A stretch of DNA of 24,434 bases from UBA4124 sp052034745 (lineage in GTDB: Bacteria; Patescibacteriota; Minisyncoccia; Phycocordibacterales; UBA9973): the NCBI GenBank assembly GCA_052034745.1, contig JBPOIF010000041.1, positions 1 to 24,434 of the forward strand. The letters run 5' to 3'. Positions within the stretch are counted from its first letter, which is position 1. Each line of letters begins with the position of its first letter. Of the stretch, positions 14,538 through 20,738 are shown piece by piece. Position numbers and translations under genes: made by a program. A model generated the notes under the pieces. The model searched no databases and had not been told where the DNA came from. It saw only the letters and a list, made by a program, of their open reading frames with translations.

Positions 14538-14558
14538 AATTTTTATATATGCTATACT
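14531..14558 (+). promoter_or_regulatory. Consensus sigma70-type promoter of the ncRNA
   Basis: A perfect -35 TTGACA (14531-14536), a 16-nt spacer ending in TGC, and -10 TATACT (14553-14558) point rightward. This is one of the two strongest promoters in the window. Its -35 overlies the ruvB start codon on the other strand. The predicted start is about 14565. Confidence 0.75.
14544..14549 (-). promoter_or_regulatory. -10 box of ruvB
   Basis: TATATA on the minus strand ends 6 nt before the ruvB ATG, the same spacing as at the other leaderless starts. It lies inside the spacer of the divergent ncRNA promoter. No good -35 is visible. Confidence 0.4.
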
Positions 14559-14564
14559 GTCTCT

Positions 14565-14758
14565 AAGAACAGGTGAGACGAGAACAACACTCTCATTCTA
14601 CTACATCGACAAGAAGGCACTAATCTCTAAGCAGTCAGCCCACGCGGTTCTAGGTTTAGGCTGGAGGACGTTCTGGTTTCGACTGGGGCTATCCTACAAC
14701 TATTCTTTACTTATATTTTTTATATCTATAAGGACTGTTTAGAGATTAGTGCTTTTTT
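14565..14758 (+). ncRNA. Structured small RNA of unknown class
   Basis: A consensus promoter ends at 14558. The region carries no credible protein, and a 20-bp stem (14617-14636 with 14733-14752, one G-U) is followed by six T. An RNA of about 195 nt is therefore predicted. Inside the large loop AGCCC (637-641 of the 14 kb block) can pair with GGGCT (14686-14690). Near the 5' side GAGA (14579-14583 area) can pair with TCTC (14591-14594). The segment 14671-14687 reads TTCTGGTTTCGACTGGG, close to the conserved 5' motif of tmRNA. However, no tag frame, T-arm or CCA end was found. The size and the long closing stem recall 6S RNA, but about 50 nt would lie outside that stem. The class is unresolved. 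It could also act as a leader for the small ORFs downstream. Confidence 0.65.
14617..14758 (+). terminator. Long-range intrinsic terminator of the ncRNA
   Basis: The arms 14617-14636 and 14733-14752 form a 20-bp stem that closes a 96-nt structured loop, followed by T6 at 14753-14758. The unusual loop length means termination depends on folding of the whole RNA. Confidence 0.7.
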
Positions 14759-14795
14759 GATAACAAATTCTTTAACCAATTAAAAACTTGTTTTT

Positions 14796-14867
14796 ATGGT
14801 AACGTATGTTGCAATAGTGACAATCCTCCTCTCCTCTGTTTGTTTTACTGTGGTAAGAAAAAAATAA
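14796..14867 (+). CDS. Possible 23-residue membrane peptide
   Basis: ATG to TAA encodes MVTYVAIVTILLSSVCFTVV followed by RKK: one hydrophobic helix with a basic end. It lies between the ncRNA terminator and another small membrane ORF. No Shine-Dalgarno sequence or clear promoter was seen. A weak TTGATA and TAAAAA pair exists upstream. It is plausible as a small membrane peptide but could be chance. Confidence 0.3.
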   Translation: MVTYVAIVTILLSSVCFTVVRKK

Positions 14868-14884
14868 ATAAACAGTTTGACAAA

Positions 14885-15034
14885 ATGAAAGAGAGAATTG
14901 GTCCACAATTAGATTTGTACGAAATATTTACCGTGCAAAGAACCCGAATCGAGAAGTTATCAGTGCTTCTCATAATCGTTCTTCTTATTGGAAGTTCTGC
15001 TGCCGCGGTTCTTTTAATGGAAACCTGGTTTTAG
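14885..15034 (+). CDS. 49-residue single-pass membrane protein, unknown
   Basis: From the ATG at 14885 the protein begins MKERIGPQLDLYEIFTVQRT. It then has one long hydrophobic helix (LSVLLIIVLLIGSSAAAVLL, about residues 25-44) and ends METWF. A TTG start at 14840 would add 15 residues but has no support. A plausible intrinsic terminator 21 nt after the stop supports real rightward transcription. The first 24 residues are charged and amphipathic and probably cytoplasmic. No family is recognised. Position next to pilB might suggest a small envelope role, but the two genes converge and are not in one operon. Confidence 0.5.
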   Translation: MKERIGPQLDLYEIFTVQRTRIEKLSVLLIIVLLIGSSAAAVLLMETWF

Positions 15035-15055
15035 ATCTTGAAAACTGATAGTTTT

Positions 15056-15079
15056 AACCTTCCGTAGTAGAGGGTTTTT
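15056..15079 (+). terminator. Intrinsic terminator after the small membrane ORF
   Basis: AACCTTC (15056-15062) pairs with GAGGGTT (15070-15076, one G-U) around a 7-nt loop, and the right arm runs into T5 (15075-15079). The U-tract orientation is rightward. It abuts the pilB stop. Confidence 0.55.
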
Positions 15080-15080
15080 C

Positions 15081-16790
15081 TTATTCCAAATCAACAACAG
15101 AACCAACTTCAGAAAAGTCGGTGACTCCCTGGAGGATCTTTATGAGCCCATCTTCACGCATATCAAGGGTGCCTTGTTTATCAGCGAGCGCCTTGATCTC
15201 ACGCTCAGTAGGTTCTTTCATGATGACTTCTTCGATAGCGGCGTCCATTTGGATACATTCAAAGATACCAATACGTCCTTTATAGCCGGTATTGTTGCAG
15301 TGTGCGCAACCTTTTCCACTCCAGAGTTTTGTGATGTCACGTTTCACTCCAAATTGTTCCATGTTTTTTCCGTGTGCCACCGCATTGTCCCAAATAGTTT
15401 CTATATGTTTCTTTTCTTCAGGGGTGATATCTCGTTCATACTTACACTCACTACAGATGGTGCGACAGAGACGTTGCGCGATAGACAGTGATAGCGCCGA
15501 GACGAGAATCTTTGGGTTTACATCAAGGTCGATGAGACGGGGGATGACACCAGAGGCATTGTTCGTGTGCAGTGTCGAAAAGACCATGTGTCCGGTGAGC
15601 GCAGATTCAACGGCGATCTTTGCAGTTTCTGGATCACGGATTTCTCCCACCATGATGACGTCAGGGTCTTGTCGAAGCGCACTGCGAAGTCCTTCGAGGA
15701 AGTTGTACCCCTTTTTATGATCGGTTTGTGTTTGTGTAATACCCGCGAGGTGGTATTCGATCGGGTCTTCGATGGTGATGACTTTGATTTCAGGAGAGTA
15801 TATTTTTTGGAGGAAGGCGTAGAGTGTGGTTGTTTTTCCTGAACCTGTCGGACCGGTGAGGAGCACCATACCGTTTGGTTTTTTGATCTCGCGCATAAAT
15901 ATTTCGTACATCGGCGTAGAGATACCAAGCGCATCGAGTGTGACGCGGATGCTTTTTGGATTCAAGATACGCATAACAACACTTTCGCCATAGGCTCCAG
16001 GGATAAGAGAGGTACGAAAATTGATCTCGACACCAGAGGCGCCGTCATCGAGAAATGCGCTAAAGCGACCATCTTGTGGGTTTTGGCTGATAGTGAGTTT
16101 GAGTCCTGAGAGGAGTTTGATACGAGAGTTGAGTCGGTGGTAGGTATCTTTGTCAAACGTGGTGATGACATGGAGTACTCCGTCGAGACGGAAACGAAGC
16201 TCGACATCTTTTTCCATCGGTTCGATATGAACATCAGAAGCACCGATACCAATACCTGCCCCAAGGATGATTTCAAGCATGCGCGAGACGCGTTGTCCTG
16301 CACCGTCTTGTTCGTGTGTTGCTTCGGTGATACGAGTCTTTGCTTCCTCGATAGAAGTGACTGTTTTTGCGAGGTCGGCGAGTACTGCCGCAGAAACATC
16401 GAGACTTCCTGCGCGACTCTGTGTTGCAAATGAGAGGTCTGCGTACCGAGACCATACTTTTTCGATACTTGCACGACTTGCCATAGTGAGGGTCACTTCA
16501 AAACCTTTTGTTTCGAGTACTTCTTTTGCCTTGAGTGCTCCAGGTGCAATAGGAGAGCGTACTGCGACTGCCACTTTTTTCCCGACGAGCTTGTACGGGC
16601 CTACTTCATAAGCACGAGCATCTTTTTCTTCGAGGAGGCGAATCGCATCGTTGTCGACAGCTTGTCCCGCGAGGTTTACATAGGGGATATTGTAATTGGT
16701 ACGCGCGAGGAGTTCGACGAGCTCTTCTTCTTCAGCAGAGCGGAGGTTCTTGATGCGTTTTTGCTGTGCGTCTTCGTCAAAGGTAACCAT
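15081..16790 (-). CDS. pilB: Type IV pilus assembly ATPase PilB (GspE/PilB family)
   Basis: PilB is the hexameric cytoplasmic ATPase that drives pilin polymerisation. The 569 residues have the full architecture. An N-terminal MshEN-like region (about 1-130) is followed by an N2 domain with GASDVHIEPMEKDVELRFRL. The ATPase core has Walker A GPTGSGKTTTL (near 311-321), the Asp box VITIEDPIEYHL, Walker B DPDVIMVGEIRDPETA and the His box TGHMVFSTLHTNNA. A four-cysteine zinc element (CSEC and CAHC) lies near 450-500. It stands alone here and the rest of the pilus operon is not in the window. Its probable promoter lies 10 nt upstream of the ATG. Confidence 0.96.
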   Translation of the reverse strand: MVTFDEDAQQKRIKNLRSAEEEELVELLARTNYNIPYVNLAGQAVDNDAIRLLEEKDARAYEVGPYKLVGKKVAVAVRSPIAPGALKAKEVLETKGFEVTLTMASRASIEKVWSRYADLSFATQSRAGSLDVSAAVLADLAKTVTSIEEAKTRITEATHEQDGAGQRVSRMLEIILGAGIGIGASDVHIEPMEKDVELRFRLDGVLHVITTFDKDTYHRLNSRIKLLSGLKLTISQNPQDGRFSAFLDDGASGVEINFRTSLIPGAYGESVVMRILNPKSIRVTLDALGISTPMYEIFMREIKKPNGMVLLTGPTGSGKTTTLYAFLQKIYSPEIKVITIEDPIEYHLAGITQTQTDHKKGYNFLEGLRSALRQDPDVIMVGEIRDPETAKIAVESALTGHMVFSTLHTNNASGVIPRLIDLDVNPKILVSALSLSIAQRLCRTICSECKYERDITPEEKKHIETIWDNAVAHGKNMEQFGVKRDITKLWSGKGCAHCNNTGYKGRIGIFECIQMDAAIEEVIMKEPTEREIKALADKQGTLDMREDGLIKILQGVTDFSEVGSVVDLE

Positions 16791-16800
16791 TATGTATCTT

Positions 16801-16828
16801 AGTATACCCCAATTGCTGATTTATCGAA
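16801..16828 (-). promoter_or_regulatory. Promoter of pilB
   Basis: Minus-strand TTCGAT (16823-16828), a 16-nt spacer and TATACT (16801-16806). The hexamer is 10 nt before the ATG, so the leader would be only 3-5 nt. Confidence 0.5.
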
Positions 16829-16895
16829 CCACAGAAAGGACTTTTTGGTGTTTTTGGGGTACCTGGGAGAGGCCGGAAAGACCCGGGGAGGGTAT

Positions 16896-16924
16896 TTGAC
16901 AAAAGTCTTTAAATATGCTAATAT
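16896..16924 (+). promoter_or_regulatory. Near-consensus promoter of the exported protein at 16974
   Basis: A perfect -35 TTGACA (16896-16901), a 17-nt spacer ending TGC, and -10 TAATAT (16919-16924). The predicted start near 16931 leaves a 40-odd nt A/T-rich leader. This is unlike the near-leaderless genes elsewhere in the window. A GC-rich patch with a possible 6-bp stem (CCTGGG/CCCGGG) lies just upstream. Confidence 0.8.
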
Positions 16925-16973
16925 ATACACAGAAAGTCAATAAATTCTCAAAACCTTAAAAACAATAATAAAA

Positions 16974-18131
16974 ATGAGAAAGTTCTTTAACACACTGCTC
17001 GCCGTCATAGCGATGGTGGCAGTAAATGCGCAAGATGTAAAAAACCAGTTTGTGAAATGGGCTTCGGTGCCTGCTGATGTAACAAACAAGACAGTGACTG
17101 CTGAAAAAGCGGCCAGTTGGCTCAAAGCAGCCATGAATGGAAAAGACATTCCCGGTGCAGATGTTCGTACCACCGCTGCGACCTACAAAGCAGTATGGGG
17201 AGAGCAGGGTTTCAATTTTGTGAATACCCAGACAGAATTTTTTGTAAACCCTGCAAAGGGAACAGAAATTAATTTTGCACTGGATTCTGCAAACAACCCG
17301 GTTCAAGCAGGGAAATTAAAGCCCGGAACCCTTTGTATCGCAATTAACACCCCAAATGGGAAAGTTAACGTCGCGAAGATTGGTACCAATGGTTGTATCA
17401 ATGCGCTGCTTCAACCAGCAAAAGATGTTGCAGATGCCCCGGATCCTGACGTTCAGAGAGATCTGGTGACGACTCCTCCCGCATCGGTAACAACTCCAGG
17501 AAACACCTTTAACATAGGGACCGCCTCTAACAGCAACAATTGTTGCGGTGAGTGGGTAAAAGGTTTCGATGCTGGCTTCGATAAAAGAAGCTTAGCGTTG
17601 TACCAGGACTTCTCTGTATTTAAGGAAGTAGTAGAACTCAGGACACAACCTGCTATGCAAATGCAGCCGCAAATGCAAACCGGATGGGTCATGTCTGGAC
17701 AGCCTATGATGATGCAGGCTTCAGTGCCCGCACAACAAGTTGTGGTTCAACAACCGAAAAACGGTTTTTGGAACTCTCTTGGAAACGGCCTCGGTCAAGG
17801 TATTGGGTTCGGTTTCGGTAATCGTATTGCCGACGGAGTAATCAACATTTTCTCTGGCCGAAATCAGTACGCACAGGGTCAATATTGTGCCCACGGAAAT
17901 CAGATTGGATTTTGCCAAATCTGCAATGGCGGGTTTCAAAATTTTGGTCCTGGTTTCCAGTGGAACAACGGCGGAGGTGGTGGCTACACTGATTACAGTG
18001 GTGGACCTATTCACCCTGCATCAGGAGATCGTTTCTCCTCCGGAATAGCATCTTCCAGCCAATTGATTCCTGGTGCCGGTTCCGGTTATGGTTACAATAA
18101 TAACTTTGGTCCTGGTTTCCTGTACCGTTAG
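16974..18131 (+). CDS. Exported Gln/Met- and Gly/Asn-rich protein of unknown function
   Basis: The 385-residue protein starts with a clear signal peptide (MRKFFNTLLAVIAMVAVNAQ, cleavage probably after Ala 19). An ordered-looking N-terminal half (about 20-150) follows, with GTLCIAINTPNGKVNVAKIG and two cysteines. A NNCCGEW pair comes near 185. A Met/Gln-rich stretch lies near 225-265, then a Gly/Phe/Asn-rich tail. The tail holds a C-x-H-x6-C-x2-C motif near residues 305-317 (CAHGNQIGFCQIC), which could bind metal, and a twice-used NFGPGF element. No family is recognised. The signal-peptide style and the A-rich, Shine-Dalgarno-free leader resemble Bacteroidota genes, so transfer is possible. 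It is a self-contained unit with its own strong promoter and terminator. It may be a surface or matrix protein, perhaps abundant. Confidence 0.8.
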   Translation: MRKFFNTLLAVIAMVAVNAQDVKNQFVKWASVPADVTNKTVTAEKAASWLKAAMNGKDIPGADVRTTAATYKAVWGEQGFNFVNTQTEFFVNPAKGTEINFALDSANNPVQAGKLKPGTLCIAINTPNGKVNVAKIGTNGCINALLQPAKDVADAPDPDVQRDLVTTPPASVTTPGNTFNIGTASNSNNCCGEWVKGFDAGFDKRSLALYQDFSVFKEVVELRTQPAMQMQPQMQTGWVMSGQPMMMQASVPAQQVVVQQPKNGFWNSLGNGLGQGIGFGFGNRIADGVINIFSGRNQYAQGQYCAHGNQIGFCQICNGGFQNFGPGFQWNNGGGGGYTDYSGGPIHPASGDRFSSGIASSSQLIPGAGSGYGYNNNFGPGFLYR

Positions 18132-18158
18132 TTAACCCTTTTGCGCATTGTTCTTTCT

Positions 18159-18192
18159 AGGGGTGGTGTATACCACCACCCCTTGATTTTTT
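18159..18192 (+). terminator. Strong intrinsic terminator after the exported protein
   Basis: AGGGGTGGTG (18159-18168) pairs perfectly with CACCACCCCT (18174-18183) around the loop TATAC. Then come TGA and T6 (18187-18192). It closes the 16896-18192 unit. Confidence 0.88.
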
Positions 18193-18219
18193 AGAGCTGA
18201 AACAAAACGTTTAAGCTCT
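18193..18219 (+). promoter_or_regulatory. Second hairpin in the leader of the 18253 gene
   Basis: AGAGCT (18193-18198) and AAAC (18200-18203) pair with GTTT (18209-18212) and AGCTCT (18214-18219): 10 bp with one G-A mismatch and a 5-nt loop. It begins right after the upstream terminator's T-tract and sits 33 nt before the next start codon. No T-tract follows, so it is more likely an mRNA-stability or regulatory structure than a terminator. Confidence 0.5.
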
Positions 18220-18252
18220 GAAAAGTCGATTTAGTTAAACAAAAAAATTCGT

Positions 18253-20229
18253 ATGAAAAAAATCTTTATTTCGTTTCTCGTCCTCGCACTTGGAGTGTTT
18301 GCAACTCCTACTTTTGTGCAGGCGGGAAATCAGTTCAACAATGACGCTCGAGACCTCGGGACTGTTATGGTTGCAAACGACACCCAAAATCCATGTAGTG
18401 CAGGAGGGGGTGTTGGTTGTTGGCGTACTTCAGTAGACGCTGAGCCCGGAGACATCATCTCAGTGATGGTGTATTACCACAACACAAGCAATACCGTTGC
18501 AAACACCGTTGCGCTTGGAATGAATCCTCGCAATTCAAGTGAGAGCACCACGCATACCTTTGAAGGAGGGGTGCTTGTCTATGGGTGGCCTGATGATGTC
18601 GGAAGTGCTTCAGTGCATCTTTCTGAATCAGCACCGCTTACCTTTATTTCTGGAAGTGTCCGATGGTTTCCAAACCAGACACTTTCTGGACGAACAATCT
18701 CAAATGAAAGTGCACTTTTTAGTAACTATGGATTTGAGATTGGCAACATCGCACCGGGGTGGTCAACACAAGGTTCTATCGTTGCACGTTTCCGTGTAGG
18801 AGATGGGAATGGAGACGGAGGAGGTTCTTCTTGTCGTATCAATAGCTTCGACGCCGATGATTATTCTATCGACGAAGGAGACGAGGTTGAGCTTTCATGG
18901 GACACCACAGGGTGTGACAATGCAAAGATTAACCAGGGAGTAGGAACTGTTGATCTCGATGGTGATGAAATCGTCGAGCCTAATAGTACTACGACCTACA
19001 CCCTCTCTGTCTATGATGAAGATGGTGACCTCGCAGATACCGATACTGTTCGTATTGTTGTTGACGAAGACAACAATGACAGCAGTTGTTCAATCGACTC
19101 TTTCAAAGCTGACGACTATTCTATCGATGATGGTGACTCGACGGTTCTCCGTTGGACAACCACCGGTGCTGATGATGTCGACATTACTCCTGGGTATTCA
19201 AATCGAAGCGATGACGGTTCAGTAACCGTTCGTCCAGGAAGTACTACCCGATACACCCTTACCGCTTCATGTGATAATGGTGGTGAAAAAACTCGCACCG
19301 TTACTATCTCTGTCGATGATGATTCAAACAACAGTCGACCACAAGCAGTGACAACCATTGGTGTAGTCACGAGTGCTTCAACTGCAACTCTTAACGGTAT
19401 CGCAGTCACAAACACTTCTTCTGATACGACACGTGCGTGGTTTGAGTGGGGTCCTTCAAACTCTCTCGGATACAGAACTGCAAGTGAGACATTTTCTTCA
19501 AATGGATCATACAACTATGCAGCACCTGTCTCAGGACTTGTTCCGGGAACAGTGTACTTCTACCGAGCAGTGGTAGAGAACGACAATGGCACCGCCTATG
19601 GTGAAATCGTTCGTTTCCAAACTCGCACTGGTATCGTTACTCCACCAACAACGATTGTTCGAACACAAGTAGTTCGAGACACTGTTGTAGCCAAGAGCGC
19701 GCCGTCTCTCCTCGAACTCCGTGTTGATAGTGCATACGATCGTATGTGTGTCTCTGGAGCAATCGATTACACTGTAACGTACCGCAACATCTCAGGACAG
19801 CGTCTTGATGATGCAGTACTTCAAATCAACCACCAAAAGGAAATGACATTTATCTCAAGCTCACGCGGAGACTATGATGTCATCGATCGAATGATTACTG
19901 TTGACCTCGGAGATATTGCTCCAGGCGAAACAGGAACCGTTCTCCTTCGTGGGAAAGTAAACGACAGTGCTATTCGTGGCAACCTTACCGTGATGACTGC
20001 GCAAGTGGTCTACACGAACACCAGTACTCGTGCTCAGGAAAATGCAATCGCATATTCTCTCATCACTGTATCTGAAGACTGTCCAAACGTTCTCGGTGCA
20101 AGTGCTTTTGGGTTCGGATCATTCCTCCCCGACACACTCCTTGAATGGCTTCTTCTTATCCTCGTTATCCTTGCGCTTATTGTGCTCGGACGACAGATCT
20201 ACAAGAAGAAAGAGCACCCTGTTGCGTAA
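18253..20229 (+). CDS. Large cell-surface protein with Ig-like, FnIII-like and DUF11-like domains
   Basis: This 658-residue protein has a signal peptide (residues 1-24, ending TFVQA). An N-terminal beta domain extends to about 190, then a Gly/Asp linker. Two tandem Ig-like repeats follow (about 195-275 and 280-358, both starting C-x-I-x-SF-x-ADDYSID). An FnIII-like domain spans 366-460 (ARAWFEWG-type strand, GLVPGTVYFYRAV). A DUF11/CARDB-like domain spans about 480-610 (VTYRNISGQRLDDAVL, DLGDIAPGETG). The tail has LPDTL near 625, a membrane helix (LLLILVILALIVLG) and a KKK end. That layout resembles a sortase-type or simple C-terminal membrane anchor. It is probably an S-layer-like or adhesive surface protein. 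No obvious promoter of its own was found, so readthrough from 16896 is possible. Confidence 0.85.
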   Translation: MKKIFISFLVLALGVFATPTFVQAGNQFNNDARDLGTVMVANDTQNPCSAGGGVGCWRTSVDAEPGDIISVMVYYHNTSNTVANTVALGMNPRNSSESTTHTFEGGVLVYGWPDDVGSASVHLSESAPLTFISGSVRWFPNQTLSGRTISNESALFSNYGFEIGNIAPGWSTQGSIVARFRVGDGNGDGGGSSCRINSFDADDYSIDEGDEVELSWDTTGCDNAKINQGVGTVDLDGDEIVEPNSTTTYTLSVYDEDGDLADTDTVRIVVDEDNNDSSCSIDSFKADDYSIDDGDSTVLRWTTTGADDVDITPGYSNRSDDGSVTVRPGSTTRYTLTASCDNGGEKTRTVTISVDDDSNNSRPQAVTTIGVVTSASTATLNGIAVTNTSSDTTRAWFEWGPSNSLGYRTASETFSSNGSYNYAAPVSGLVPGTVYFYRAVVENDNGTAYGEIVRFQTRTGIVTPPTTIVRTQVVRDTVVAKSAPSLLELRVDSAYDRMCVSGAIDYTVTYRNISGQRLDDAVLQINHQKEMTFISSSRGDYDVIDRMITVDLGDIAPGETGTVLLRGKVNDSAIRGNLTVMTAQVVYTNTSTRAQENAIAYSLITVSEDCPNVLGASAFGFGSFLPDTLLEWLLLILVILALIVLGRQIYKKKEHPVA

Positions 20230-20250
20230 ATAAAACAGTAAACGCACACC

Positions 20251-20281
20251 AATACACCCGGCACATCGTGCCGGGTGTATT
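20251..20281. terminator. Perfect hairpin after the surface protein gene
   Basis: A 14-bp perfect stem, AATACACCCGGCAC with its complement, encloses a 3-nt loop. There is no T-run on either side, so it is either a weak terminator or a protective 3' structure. It ends 17 nt before the tsaE -10. Confidence 0.6.
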
Positions 20282-20294
20282 GCGTCTGGGGGCG

Positions 20295-20303
20295 TGCTAG
20301 AAT
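20295..20303 (+). promoter_or_regulatory. Extended -10 promoter of tsaE-polA
   Basis: TGC is followed by TAGAAT (20298-20303), with exactly 6 nt before the tsaE ATG at 20310, predicting a leaderless message. Confidence 0.6.
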
Positions 20304-20309
20304 CGACCT

Positions 20310-20738
20310 ATGGATACTCGATACAAACAAGAAGAGACCTCTCGGGTAGCGCAGGCGATCCTTGATGAAGTGGTTGCATACCCCGATCGAGCAACCGTCG
20401 TAGGACTCACTGGTGACCTTGGCGCAGGCAAGACAACGCTGACCCAAGAACTTGCTCGCTTGCTCGGTGTGACGAGAGGGGTGCTGAGCCCAACATTTGT
20501 TATCGCAAAACGATATGAAGCAAACACACACGGCTTTCGTTCGCTCGTACACATAGATGCGTATCGAATCGATACATTCGAAGAGCTCGGCCCTCTTGGT
20601 TGGGATAGTCTTGTCACAGAGCCGCAGACGCTCGTTGTTGTGGAGTGGTCTGAACGTATCGAATCAGCACTTCCAAAAGACACTCGCCGGTACGAGATTG
20701 TGCATGACGGAGAGTATCGAGTCATAAGCCATGTCTAA
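20310..20738 (+). CDS. tsaE: tRNA threonylcarbamoyladenosine biosynthesis ATPase TsaE
   Basis: TsaE is the small ATPase that works with TsaB and TsaD to install t6A37 on ANN-decoding tRNAs. The 142 residues show Walker A GDLGAGKTTLTQ (residues 35-46), then the family's LSPTFVIAKRY, VHIDAYRID and VVVEWSERI motifs in the right order. It is the first gene of a two-gene unit and overlaps polA by 8 nt. tsaB and tsaD are not in the window. Confidence 0.95.
   Translation: MDTRYKQEETSRVAQAILDEVVAYPDRATVVGLTGDLGAGKTTLTQELARLLGVTRGVLSPTFVIAKRYEANTHGFRSLVHIDAYRIDTFEELGPLGWDSLVTEPQTLVVVEWSERIESALPKDTRRYEIVHDGEYRVISHV

Noticed and set aside
14565..14758. Complete tmRNA (ssrA) gene
   Set aside because: Only a 5'-like motif is present; no tag reading frame, no T-arm, no matching 3' acceptor or CCA, and the length is too short.
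15040..15055. AAAACT/AGTTTT hairpin as a terminator
   Set aside because: Short AT-only stem without a U-tract; the neighbouring 15056-15079 hairpin fits better.
15174..16611. Long rightward ORFs antisense to pilB
   Set aside because: They lie wholly within pilB, which has full family motifs, and encode no recognisable protein.
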